Shown here: positions 1 to 9,018 of the stretch, piece by piece
How positions within the stretch are numbered: position 1 is the stretch's first letter
How the letters are laid out: the number at the start of each line of letters is the position of its first letter
Program-made: the position numbers and the translations under genes
Origin: Chlorokybus atmophyticus
Taxonomy: Eukaryota > Streptophyta > Chlorokybophyceae > Chlorokybales > Chlorokybaceae
Assembly (NCBI GenBank): GCA_009103225.1
Contig: RHPI01001819.1
Span: 1 to 35,848 of the forward strand
Length of the DNA: 35,848 bases
Direction: 5' to 3'
The notes under the pieces: model-generated
Told to the model about the DNA's origin: nothing
The model's database searches: none
Seen by the model: the letters and a program-made list of their open reading frames with translations, nothing else

Positions 1-163
1 CTAACCCTAACCCTAACCCTAACCCTAACCCTAACCCTAACCCTAACCCTAACCCTAACCCTAACCCTAACCCTAACCCTAACCCTAACCCTAACCCTAA
101 CCCTAACCCTAACCCTAACCCTAACCCTAACCCTAACCCTAACCCTAACCCTAACCCTAACCC
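1..163. repeat. Telomere, CCCTAA repeats
   Basis: About 27 perfect CCCTAA units run from base 1 and stop at a CCCCAAATTC junction. On the + strand the C-rich strand reads inward from the end, so this is a true left chromosome terminus. The repeat is TTAGGG-type, not the TTTAGGG of land plants. Some chlamydomonadalean green algae use TTAGGG. Confidence 0.98.
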
Positions 164-358
164 CAAATTCGGTGAACGGGTATATGCAAGAATAGGAGGC
201 TTAACCAACATTGCTTGTGAATGCTCATAACCTGCCTTGTCGTGCAAAGCTTGCAATGACAACAATTCCCGTAGTTTCAACCATTTGTGTCGAGGGGTAA
301 GTGTTATTTTAAACACATTGGTTTTTTGTGGACGGAACTTGGCTCTCCTCTGTCAGGG
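164..358. other. Subtelomeric sequence without a gene
   Basis: No reading frame or recognisable element was seen between the telomere and the left inverted-repeat arm. Confidence 0.6.
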
Positions 359-371
359 CTAACCCTAACCC
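359..371. repeat. Short interstitial telomeric repeat
   Basis: Two CCCTAA units in the same orientation as the telomere sit exactly where homology between the left arm and the right arm (12742) ends. This looks like a scar of telomere addition or end repair, which is inference. Confidence 0.7.
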
Positions 372-1625
372 ACACCATGCGGAGGGGGATGCGGCAGGGC
401 TCACAAAGAATGTTACGACTTCTCGTGCCATGGTATTGGTGCCGGGCTTAGCGCCAAGTTAGCTGCCCGCTAATCGCTCACGACTATCTAGAGGAATGGC
501 GCCACTAGGACAAAAAGATGCACGACGCTGTGCAACAGTATCCACTGTAAACGCTGAGTACTGGCATGGTGCACAGGAGTGGCATTACTGCAGCTTCTGA
601 GATTCTCGCCGCAAACTGAAGCTGGATGTTTCCTGCGCATTCTGCCACAACATCCCGAAGATTGACTTAGAGCATCACAACGCAGGCAATCACGTGACTT
701 GAATGCTCAGAGTGCCACAAAATCAACCATCAGATGGTTCAGCAAGCTTTTGGCGACCCTCGTACTACGAGTAGTATACTAGTAGTATAACCCTGCTGAT
801 CCACGCCGTTGGCTCAACAACTACTGTAAAGCACAGCTGCACCGTTGTCAGTGCCTTTGTGCTCGGTGGCGGGAAGCGCATACCTCACAAGAGTCTTCCG
901 GCATGCCTTTGCTTTTTGTTCCCACTAATCAGCTCCCAAACGGTGTGGACAATACGGAGCCTTTCTATAATCACTTGTGTGTGACCTGGAAAACCTCTAC
1001 TGAAACAGTGCTAGTATTAGTCATGGCCTTAACGACCGTGTGCTCGATCAACGTCCAGGTAATAACTTGGTTTTAACACATCATATCACATATGTTACAT
1101 AAAGTCGCATGGGCACTGTCCAGAGTCCACGAGTTATGCAATCCATTGTAGTGTTTGCTTAAGTCTCATAAGTGCTTTTCAATGACTACGACTTGTTTAT
1201 AGCATATCTGCCTTCTTGCGGTCTATGAGACTGTTATAGGATGCACTGCCTAGTGCGGCCTATCAGACCGGTATTATGAGATTCGGATGTTGCCTACAAT
1301 GCAGGTCAAGAGATGACGCTGCGGGCAGGGTAGTGCTGTGGGCATAAATGAGTAACCAGCCAGCTCGATGTGAGATAGGCCAATTTAATAATGTGGCCTC
1401 GTCCCCTACCGGCGTTGTCTCCTTAAAGCCACTCGACACCAAGTACCCCGGCTTGCTGAGCAGAGTGAAGATACCACGAGGTTATGTGCTGACGATTGTG
1501 GTGGTGACAATCGCTGCTACCGCCGCCATCCCCAAGTAGGGAAGGCAGAAAGAGCAGAACAGGATGCATATGACAATGTGTGCATGGTGGACTCACTCGA
1601 TGGCTAAAACCGAGAACGTAAATTA

Positions 1626-1781
1626 ATGGAGTGCGGCATCACTAGCAAATCTCCATTCTGGTGGTTGTGGCATTTGCATGCGTTTAACCTTTACCGCAAC
1701 TTGCTAGATGACACGATGCACATGTTGCTAGAGGGGCTTTGCAAGAGTTTTGTGCATAATACGCTTGGCGTAGACAGTTAA
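1626..1781 (+). pseudogene. Transposase fragment with MH-x-LLEGL motif
   Basis: A 51-residue frame from ATG 1626 to TAA 1779-1781. It carries a GITSKSPFWWLW stretch and then DDTMHMLLEGLCK. The frame continues in protein-like form after the TAA (KHVQDIAKVERMLSQ), so the stop probably interrupts an older coding sequence. The right arm has the same frame and the same stop at 11360-11515 on the minus strand. Confidence 0.5.
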
Positions 1782-2170
1782 AAGCATGTTCAAGACATTG
1801 CCAAGGTGGAGCGCATGCTGTCCCAGATACGCATTTCAAGCCCATGGACGTGAAAACAAAACATTATAAGAGGCATTAGCGAGCACCTGGCTTTGTTCAA
1901 GACCCACGACTTGCAAATATTCGTGCATTTGCTTTGCCATACGCCGTGTCCGATTTGGCAGACGAAGCAACCAGAGACGTCAGCTTGTGCTTCACTTGAT
2001 TATCCGCATCTTCTTCCACAACTCTCGCCTACATGCACACCCGTTGACGTAAAAGGACTATGCATGGTCCGTGTCTTTGGACCAAAATATTTCCCTGCTA
2101 AAGAAAATTAGCGTATTATGTCTGTTCCGACTGTCATTGACAGCCGGACCACACACGGACCGAAGTTCAC

Positions 2171-2446
2171 ATGAATGAAGTCATGTTTTTTTCGGGGCCG
2201 CACCATGGCATGGCGCGCAAAGAGTACGTAGTCGAGGCAACTTGGCACATCTTACCTGTTGACCGCATGTTGTGGGGTAAGTTGCAAGTCAACATACTCA
2301 AACTCAAGGATGTTTGGTGCACGCATGAATCAGTCATGCTGCTGTGTAGCATACGGATGCAAGTTGCTCGTTACGATGAGATTATGCACTGCAAGCACAA
2401 TATCCGCAACACGCAAGTTAGTGCCAATGATTGCATTCCCAAATAG
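2171..2446 (+). pseudogene. Possible C-terminal part of the transposase
   Basis: An open frame of 91 residues starting MNEVMFFSGPHHGMARKEY. It contains a WxxxP...WGKLQVN pattern and ends with a TAG at 2444-2446. The right arm carries two relatives of this frame because of its tandem duplication. It is not recognised on its own; the link to the upstream transposase rests on order and shared repetition. Confidence 0.3.
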
Positions 2447-3097
2447 TTGGCAACAGCATCACGAAGGGATAATTGTAGTAATAATGCATATTGTATAGGG
2501 GAACAAATTAATGCCTACACATGTCGGGCAGTGCCGGCATGCACGGAAAGGCAAAGTAAACCTGGCGTGGTGTTAAGTGCAGCATAAGGTAAGGAGTTTA
2601 CGCCATTACTCACACCGCTAGCACATGCAACATTTATGGGCATTCCTCGGGTCTTATCTTGATATAGTCGTGTTAACGTTTTCACATGTGCAATTGCCGC
2701 TTTTGCTCCAAATCGCCTATTGGTGACTCATTTCCATTTTTTACATCAATGCTTGCTAAAGGTGTTGACTGTCCCCGCTAGGCGTTGTCTTTTAACTCAT
2801 TGATGCCAGCAGCATTAAAAGTTGGTATGCAGGTGAGATATTATCAACATGCCTTGGAGCGGGACCGACCAATTATAATCACAATCAAGCATGCAGAGCG
2901 CACGATGCGCGAGGGAGAAGTGTGTGCCGGGCTTATCAACACGAGAAAAGGTTTGTACACATATTGTTTTGTGATGCGCTGCGTCACACCTTTCGCTTAG
3001 CTTACTCGCGTGACTTAAATGCGCGTTTTACAGACGTTTATAATTACCACCATTGTAACGCTTACAATGTTGTAAAAGTTGTCAACATTTATAAATG

Positions 3098-3167
3098 GAA
3101 GTCGTCAACTGCGGTGTTGATCAAGTGTCCTTGTTGACACTTGATCAACACCGCACATGACGACTTC
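3098..3167. repeat. Long hairpin, 32-bp stem
   Basis: Two 32-base arms (3098-3129 and 3136-3167) are reverse complements with two mismatches around a six-base CTTGTT loop. The stem includes GCGGTGTTGATCAAGTGTC. The corresponding place in the right arm (about 9473-9515) keeps only one half of the hairpin. Confidence 0.9.
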
Positions 3168-3454
3168 GATGTATGGATTAAACGTATTAGTACGTTACTA
3201 ACGCAGCTATTGCTTACTGAGTACAATATCAATTGCGCTTCAAGCTTGAAACCACTTGATTCAAGCTTGTTATTTACTACAAGCACCTGTGTAACTGCAC
3301 GAAGAAGGGGAATTGTAAATGATGTTTCATGCTAAGCGCGGGGTCGGATATGATAACACAAGATCAACATGGTTAAGCATGTATACATCATGTGCTTATT
3401 ATGCACATAAGGCAACTTCACTTCCACTGCGATAATCACATAATCATAAGATGA

Positions 3455-3708
3455 CATTAATGTAACCATGTATCTATTGCGGTTTTTAGGACAATGCGAG
3501 GAGAGGTTCAGTAAAGGAGATTTGCTCATCTTTGGTTGATATACATGTATGAGATATGCTAGTGCATGCCACGCTGATTAAGTGGTATTCACACACAAGT
3601 ATGATAGTGGGAATAAAGTTTCTGAGTTAAGTAACTCACATTTCATACCCCATGTGCATGCGTGACATGCTATTTGGCGTGCTAAGGTGGTGCCGTGCAA
3701 CCAGTAAC
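3455..3708 (+). repeat. Dispersed repeat, copy 1
   Basis: About 250 bases match 13385-13640 in the same orientation, with substitutions and small indels. Shared landmarks are GGAGATTTGCTCATCTTTGG and CATTTCATACCCCATGTG. It directly follows the left inverted-repeat arm. No coding potential was seen. Confidence 0.88.
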
Positions 3709-3878
3709 AGCTGCAGACGATGCACTGTTAATGCCACATGCTAGGGTTCTTTTATCTTGCACATGTACAGCCTCAAGTATCTTGCACTTGACATACATTG
3801 TCAATACCACATGCACACCCTCATGCACAACCTCCAGTGTCATGCACATGAACAGCATGACCAAACGCAAATGCACAG

Positions 3879-4322
3879 CCTATTTCTACTTGCTGGAGCT
3901 CACAAGTCGCAAAAGAGAAGCTGCGGAGTACCACGAACGGGTAATCCATGACCTAGTTTAATGTTTCTAGCGGTGATTAAGCAGTATGCTTGCAGATTGC
4001 CATGTTAGTCAGAGTGAACCGAGAGCAGCGCGGCAGGCTGACTGTTTGCCTGGCGGAGTGCAACAAAGCAGAAGACGAGGTAAGCGTGTGTATGCTGATG
4101 GGCTAGTCCTCTGGCAGCACGCCACTCTTACAGCATTACCAAATGCAGGTGGTCACTCTCAAAGCGACCATCAAGCGCATGCGCGTGCACGGCGAGGCGC
4201 TGACGTTCAAGCTGAAGGACGAAGTAGCCGCTGTACTGTCAGCGAGCGAGGCAGCGGATGAAGATGACTCCGGCGTTGAAGCAGAAGACTCGTCGGAGGA
4301 GGAACAGGAGGAGGGAGTTTGA
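3879..4322 (+). CDS. Spliced coiled-coil gene fragment, function unknown
   Basis: Three pieces join in one frame at clean GT-AG borders. Exon a is 3879-3940 (donor GTAATC). Exon b is 3996-4079 (acceptor TTGCAG, donor GTAAGC). Exon c runs 4134-4322 (acceptor CTTACAG, stop TGA 4320-4322). The introns are 55 and 54 bases, and both junctions after exon a are phase 0. The product of about 110 residues is charged and helical: it opens with LLELTSRKREAAEYHER, continues through VNREQRGRLTVCLAECNK, and ends in a very acidic tail rich in E, D and S. It looks like a coiled coil. No family was recognised. The 5' end is not visible and may have been cut off by the repeat ending at 3708. A TGTAA lies at 4600-4604. 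Exon a's acceptor (GCACAG, 3878) is the weakest part of the model. Confidence 0.5.
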
Positions 4323-4849
4323 GGAGGAGTTCTGAGGCAGGCACCACAGGTTGACAAGCTGCGCATGAGTCCGACAGCTAGACTCAATGTTATAGGGTAG
4401 TTTCATGCGCAAGTCGGCTGCTCAGTTGCAAGTGGACATACTCTCACCACTGCCCGTACATTGTATATATTGTGGGCTTTTGGGTGCAAGACCAAACAAT
4501 CAGTCCAAGGATTGTACAAGCTGCATGGCATGTTAGTGTTGGCTTACGGCAAGAATTGCCAACTTTTGTTAAACGGCAAGGGTCACATATTAACAGCAGT
4601 GTAACGGCAAAGAAACTGCCGGCTATTGCTGTCAGCTGTCCGTAACTACCGGCTAACGGCCGTCTGTGCACATCGACCAAAGGGTAACTGGTTGACAACT
4701 CTTGGCCGGTTAGTGCCACTGACAACCACTTTCGGCCCGCGGCCGTCTGCGTCAGTCCACTTAAGCCAACGGCAAACCCAACAGTCTAAAAGTAATATTT
4801 CAGGCAGCGACAGGCAGGCTCAGGCACCAGTCAGTCCCTCAGTCCTTGG
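4323..4849. other. No gene seen
   Basis: This stretch has short unrelated frames on both strands. Bases 4560-4740 repeat AACGGC/GCCGTT-like words in both orientations and may be the remains of a small foldback element. The boundary with the retrotransposon at about 4850 is abrupt. Confidence 0.4.
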
Positions 4850-5960
4850 TCAGTCACCGTGTAAAATTTGCGACGAACGTGCGTTAAAAGCTGTTTTCTC
4901 CACATCCTCGGGCGCGATGCAGATATGGTGATAACCTCCAGCAAGATCAAGTGTTGTGAAGTACTGCGCACCTTGCATTTGCTCCAGCAACTCGTCGATA
5001 CATGGGAGTGGAAAGCAATTCCTCTTCATGATGTTGTTGAGAGCTCGGTAGTCGACGCACATGTGCAAGCTCCCGTTCTTCTTTCGTACAAACAAAATAA
5101 GTGCACTATAAGGGAACTTACTAGGCCTGATGTAGCCTCTTTTCAGCAAGTCCGCCACCTGCCTCTTGGCCTCTTCCAGCTCTAAAGGTGACAACTTGTA
5201 TACGGGTCGATACAGTAGCTTGTGCACGCCCGCAATCAGCTCCACACGGTGGTCTACGCTCTGTGAAGGTGGTAGGCCAGATGGAAGTCCGTCCACCATG
5301 ATATCTTGGTATGCTTTAACAAGTTTACACACCTCGGGGTCTATCGTAGCCGTCTTAACATCGTCACTCAGCTCCGGTGCTGACGTTTCAGTGTTTTCGC
5401 GCACCATGCACAACCATGCAGCCTTTGCCTTCCGTGAAGACAAAAGCTTCCTCAATTGCACATAAGAGATCTGGTCAATTGTCGTACCACCTGATTGTGC
5501 GTGCCGCAATTCGATGACGGCCGACGCAGCTATGGCAAAATCTCTCTTGCTTTCCACAAAGCGATCTTCCTCTTCAACAGGGCATGCGCGCATACTTTGA
5601 ATAGACTCTCCACCGTTTTGATGGTGAGCACGCGCTTCCTCCAATTAATGGATGGATTATGTTGCCATAGCCACGGTAGTCCCAAAATCCCGTCAAACCC
5701 GTTTCGTAGGGTGATGCAGCAAAATCGCATGTTCTCCTTCGTCTTCCTAATGCGAACGCACAACTCTTTAGTCATTAATGAGCGCCATTACCTCCAGAGG
5801 GTGACTCTCCATTAGCGAGCTCCACTTCACCTCCTCGTAATGATAAAAGCCAACCGTAACGCCACGCAATATCAATACTCATAAAGTTGCTGTTGGCACC
5901 GCTTTCAATCATAAGCTTGCACTCTCTCCATTGTCATTGGTCATTGCACATGTGTGCTCG
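4850..5960 (-). pseudogene. Gypsy pol remnant: protease to truncated reverse transcriptase
   Basis: The protease region contains MIESGANSNFMS near 5906, so the catalytic DSG is ESG. A second protease-linker motif, ILGLPWLWQHNPSINWR, is in the frame 5530-5775. The reverse transcriptase follows in another frame (4850-5644): LPPSQSVDHRVEL, RPVYKLSPLELEEAKRQ, GYIRPSKFPYSALILFVRKK, MCVDYRALN, then FTTLDLAGGYHHI, which holds the motif A aspartate. The homology ends soon after EKTAFNAR, before the YxDD motif. The two frames overlap at 5530-5644, so a frameshift separates protease and RT. The remnant cannot encode an active polymerase. Confidence 0.88.
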
Positions 5961-6215
5961 AAGCCCGCAGTACTTTATTGTCTCCTCTTTGCATAACTCA
6001 CCATTGGCGCGTTCATAGCAATCTCCTCTTGCTTCATTGATGGAATGTCACAGCATCCGTCCGTACATGAGGCTCCTTCCTATCCCCAGCAGTAGCCTCC
6101 TCACCTACTGGGGGAAGTCGTGTTCCTGCTCCACGCCCTTTTGTTTCATGGTGTTGACGCGACGATCACGGCGAGGGTTGCCATCCGGTGTTGGCCTTTG
6201 CGTGCTTCATTTGGG

Positions 6216-6257
6216 GCATCCGTACGCCAATTGCTCAGTCGACCCACACGCATAACA
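6216..6257 (-). other. Degenerate CCHC zinc knuckle
   Basis: The minus strand reads CYACGSTEQLAYGC. This matches the C-x2-C-x4-H-x4-C nucleocapsid knuckle except that the histidine is glutamine. It lies between gag and protease as expected for a gypsy element. Confidence 0.75.
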
Positions 6258-6401
6258 CTTGCGCACAACTTTACCTCTTTCACCACGTCCGCCGTGCTCC
6301 GCCTCACTTCCATGCGTGTGTATGGCACCCACCTCCATTGGTGCAGGCCCAAAGTCAGCTCCACCTCCATTGGCAAGCGCTAAACTTGGTTCTCCTCATC
6401 T

Positions 6402-7133
6402 CTATGCATGTTGAAAGCCTCCCCGGGGCTGATCACCATGCCTTTGCCTCCAGTCAGTGTTTTTTTCGGTAGACTTGAGATACAACGCGTCGTGACGCTC
6501 CGCGATGCGCATAGCCTCCGCGAGTGTCTTCGGGTCCCGTAGCTCCACGTCTTTACGCCCCAAAGGTTTTAAACCACGTGTATACCTGTCCAGCGGCTCC
6601 TCCTCGGTCATATTGGGTATGGACATCACCAATCGCTGAAACGCAGCCGTGGACGCCATCACCGACCCCATTTGCACAAGGGCTGCAAGTTTGTCACATG
6701 CGGCCTTCATGCTCTCAACAGGAACAAATAGAAGCCTGACCTCGATTGCCAACTCTTCCATGGCGGTCAATGGTAGCGCCAACCCATTTGCGACACGCGT
6801 ACATTGATGCCTCCACCACACAAGTGCTGGACCTTCAAGCAATGTCGCGGCAACCTCCACATGTAAGTGTGTGGGTACCTCCGTCAGCTTCAACCATGAT
6901 GACACTTGGAAGAGCCACTCGTCCACAACATCTCCATCACGTTGACCCTTGAATGGCTTTGGCTTTGGCACCTTCACATGCACGCGCGAGCTTGACGCCG
7001 TGGGAACTTGTGCATGCGCCATTGCACGCTCGTATGCCTCGCATTGTGCTTGTGCCGCCGCTTGCATGTGATGAAGCTCTTCTCGCAGTGCCAAGACTGC
7101 ATTTTGAAGCTCCTCAACACGGACATCCTCCAT
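6402..7133 (-). CDS. Gypsy gag polyprotein, capsid part
   Basis: An intact 243-residue frame starting at ATG 7133. It opens with a helical, probably coiled-coil segment (ELQNAVLALREELHHMQ). A VPKPKPFKGQRDGDVVDEWL stretch follows, typical of the start of the retrotransposon gag domain. Then comes TLLEGPALVWWRHQ, the usual WW-containing core, and the helical LDRYTRGLKPLGRKDVEL segment. Gag forms the virus-like particle that packages the element RNA. The frame ends just before the knuckle region at 6257-6216, which lies in a shifted frame, so gag is probably a truncated remnant. Confidence 0.85.
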   Translation of the reverse strand: MEDVRVEELQNAVLALREELHHMQAAAQAQCEAYERAMAHAQVPTASSSRVHVKVPKPKPFKGQRDGDVVDEWLFQVSSWLKLTEVPTHLHVEVAATLLEGPALVWWRHQCTRVANGLALPLTAMEELAIEVRLLFVPVESMKAACDKLAALVQMGSVMASTAAFQRLVMSIPNMTEEEPLDRYTRGLKPLGRKDVELRDPKTLAEAMRIAERHDALYLKSTEKNTDWRQRHGDQPRGGFQHA

Positions 7134-7215
7134 CTTTACCTCCTTTCCTTCACAAGTAGAGTGTAAACGCAGCCTCGTCCCTTAAAACGCTACCACACTC
7201 GCACCTCCGCGACCG

Positions 7216-7229
7216 TGGCTTCGATACCA
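7216..7229 (-). promoter_or_regulatory. Primer binding site
   Basis: The minus strand reads TGGTATCGAAGCCA directly after the LTR end CACAAC. It begins TGGTATC, complementary to a tRNA 3' end ending GATACCA, as in initiator-Met primed plant retrotransposons (TGGTATCAGAGC). It primes minus-strand DNA synthesis in a complete element. Confidence 0.75.
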
Positions 7230-7820
7230 GTTGTGACGGTCGTGCCTTGTCACCTGTGAGTTGGTCCAATCAACAACCCTATCACCAAGACACGGTATTC
7301 ACACCGGAACCTTACCCCTTAAGCCAAGCACACACGCGCGCCCCGCCACTCGCGTACGCACGCGCATGCGCTCCAAGCTACACCCCGACTTGTGTAGCGC
7401 CTTGGATCGTCACACAAGCAAGCACACACAAGTGAACACATGCTAGCAACTCCTGTTAACCACCACCAAGCTTGCACACCAGAAACTAGGGAGCTAAAGG
7501 TTGTAATGCAAATTTTAAAATGTCATTTTTATACCTACCAGTCTGCACATGCTACTGACTAGACAATTCTAGCGCAACTCCTGTTAACCACCACCAAGCT
7601 TGCACACCAGAAACTAGGGAGCTAAAGGTTGTAATGCAAATTTTAAAATGTCATTTTTATACCTACCAGTCTGCACATGCTACCGATTATTCTAGCGCTA
7701 GAAGGAACTAGAAGCTAAGATACTCTTGCAGAATCTTGTAGTACACTTCTAGAACTTTCCAACGCACCAAATATCTCCTCATTTGCTGCTCATATGGTCA
7801 AGTTATACTACTTGGCGCCA
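7230..7820 (-). repeat. 5' LTR of the gypsy element
   Basis: About 591 bases, reading TGGCGCCAAGTAGTATAAC at its start and CACAAC at its end on the minus strand. Both edges are defined by comparison with the solo LTR at 33117-33577. It is about 130 bases longer than the solo copy because of a 128-base internal tandem duplication. Confidence 0.85.
7446..7701 (-). repeat. 128-bp tandem duplication inside the LTR
   Basis: The block beginning GCAACTCCTGTTAACC occurs at 7446 and again at 7574, nearly identical over about 108 bases and slightly diverged at its end. Each unit carries GGTATAAAAATG on the minus strand, so the likely core promoter TATA box is doubled. Confidence 0.9.
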
Positions 7821-7823
7821 GGA

Positions 7824-7847
7824 TTAGGGTTAGGGTTAGGGTTAGGG
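7824..7847 (+). repeat. Interstitial telomeric repeat, inverted
   Basis: Four TTAGGG units on the + strand, opposite to the terminal array. They begin within four bases of the retrotransposon LTR edge (7820). Confidence 0.95.
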
Positions 7848-8079
7848 CCGCAATTGGAAGAGCCAAATTGCTAGGTAAACCAAGCGGATGAATTCTTATG
7901 TGTGGTCCTCGCAGTTATCAACGAAGTACACGGCTATTAATTTAGTGCTGCAAGTTACTTTCAGTGCACATATGTCGTGCTTGTGTTTTGGCTTGCGTAT
8001 GTATTCAGTTGGATCAGTTGAAGTAAGTGTTGACGTAATGGTTGTGTAGCCAGCCGTGTGTTAAACTCAAGCGACCCAA
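7848..8079. other. No gene seen
   Basis: Intergenic sequence between the interstitial telomeric repeat and the dispersed GC-rich repeat. Confidence 0.4.
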
Positions 8080-8300
8080 TCACAGGGGTTTTTGCGCGCG
8101 GATCAATTTGAGGCAGCGCGCAGACCACGTCTGGTAAGCTATGGCGTACCATTGCTGCGACTGGTCCGGCGTGATCGGACCACTGGTGGTCCGGCCCTGG
8201 ACCGACCAAACCAGGGCTAGTCGCGTGCCCCGCGGCCTGGAGACCGGTACAGCAATGGTTAGCACGCGGCCTGTGCAGTAGGACCAAGGCGAATCGTATC
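8080..8300 (+). repeat. GC-rich dispersed repeat with TGGTCC inverted words, copy 1
   Basis: This segment resembles 33600-33800 in the same orientation. Shared words are GACCACGTCTG, AACTGGTCCGGCGTGA (GACTGGTCCGGCGTGA here) and GGACCACTGGTGGTCCGG. The last is itself a GGACCA...TGGTCC inverted repeat. It is probably a fragment of a mobile element. No protein was recognised. Confidence 0.75.
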
Positions 8301-9018
8301 ATACGTTGCGGCCTATAAGCCAAGGCAGCACTGGTACATCACAGATGTACCGCATAGACCAATTATAAATCAAAGCAGGACCATGCTGCACTGATGGCAT
8401 GGTCCCGGATAAGCACTCAACAACTGTCAAGCACTAACTCATGAATACCATGGACCAGAGTTGGAGCGGCACATTGGCAGCTACCTAGATCAGACTATTG
8501 GGTACCTAGCCTGGGCACCATCAAAATTGCTGTAATATATGGCACGTATAGTACTGACACCACTCTCGCAGATCGATGTTAACAATAATGGACATAATGT
8601 CCGATGGTGACACGCCCTTGAGAGAAATGGGTGTCAACACCAAAGAGCATGCCGGCTATTAATTGGCCACGACTTGCGCGTAGTGGTATCACCACCATAC
8701 ATCAACATGTACAGAATTGCGATTGTAATGTTGATGCTTACACGCTACGCAAGCATCGCACGACAACAGCGATATATAAGTGTTGATTTATTGTAACCAG
8801 CAAAAAGAGTTAACAATCATGCAATAATAAAATTGATGGAAGACCGTTGCCTCTTAGGCTAGACACATACATTACGGTGTGGCAACAACGGCGCCCTTGG
8901 GACGAAAGCATATAACACACCTCACCTGATTCTTTGCTTTCAAAGTTACGTGTGCCAATGCTAAACGAGTAGCAGGTAGTGGGCTGCATGGTCCCCTGTC
9001 CATTTGCTAGAGTTACAG
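8301..9018. other. No gene seen
   Basis: A mixed non-coding stretch. A minus-strand frame at 8810-9061 is proline-rich at its start and lacks support. Confidence 0.35.

Larger units (their letters stand above)
640..2446 (+). pseudogene. Decayed Tnp2/DUF4218-like transposase, left copy
   Basis: Several frames read in order along the + strand but are broken by stops and shifts. First is a Cys/His-rich stretch (CxxC then HHNAGNH) near 640-700. Next come frames at 1348-1539, 1626-1781 and 1893-2111, and a last one at 2171-2446. The 1626-1781 frame (51 residues) contains NLLDDTMHMLLEGLCKS, which resembles the D-x-MH-x-x-LEG motif of Tnp2-type transposases (CACTA and Plavaka-like elements). The next frame contains LFKTHDLQIFVHLL, like the K-x-HD segment that follows in those proteins. 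The last frame could be the C-terminal domain. The family call rests on motif recognition only. Some breaks could be unrecognised introns. Confidence 0.5.
371..3455 (+). repeat. Left arm of large inverted repeat
   Basis: This segment matches the reverse complement of 9183-12742. Matching landmarks are 371-385 with 12728-12742, an almost identical 63-residue frame at 1348-1539 and 11602-11793, and 3335-3450 with 9187-9305. The arms differ by scattered substitutions and indels, including a 528-bp tandem duplication present only in the right arm. The left arm is truncated outward by telomeric units at 359-371. Confidence 0.93.
4850..7820 (-). mobile_element. Ty3/gypsy LTR retrotransposon, 5' fragment
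   Basis: Read on the minus strand the order is LTR (7820-7230), primer binding site (7229-7216), gag from ATG 7133, zinc knuckle (6257-6216), protease (near 5906), and reverse transcriptase to 4850. The protease-RT order and sequence are gypsy type. RNase H, integrase and the 3' LTR are missing, so the element is cut off inside the RT domain. It carries several disabling changes. A solo LTR of the same family lies at 33117-33577 on the other strand. Confidence 0.9.
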
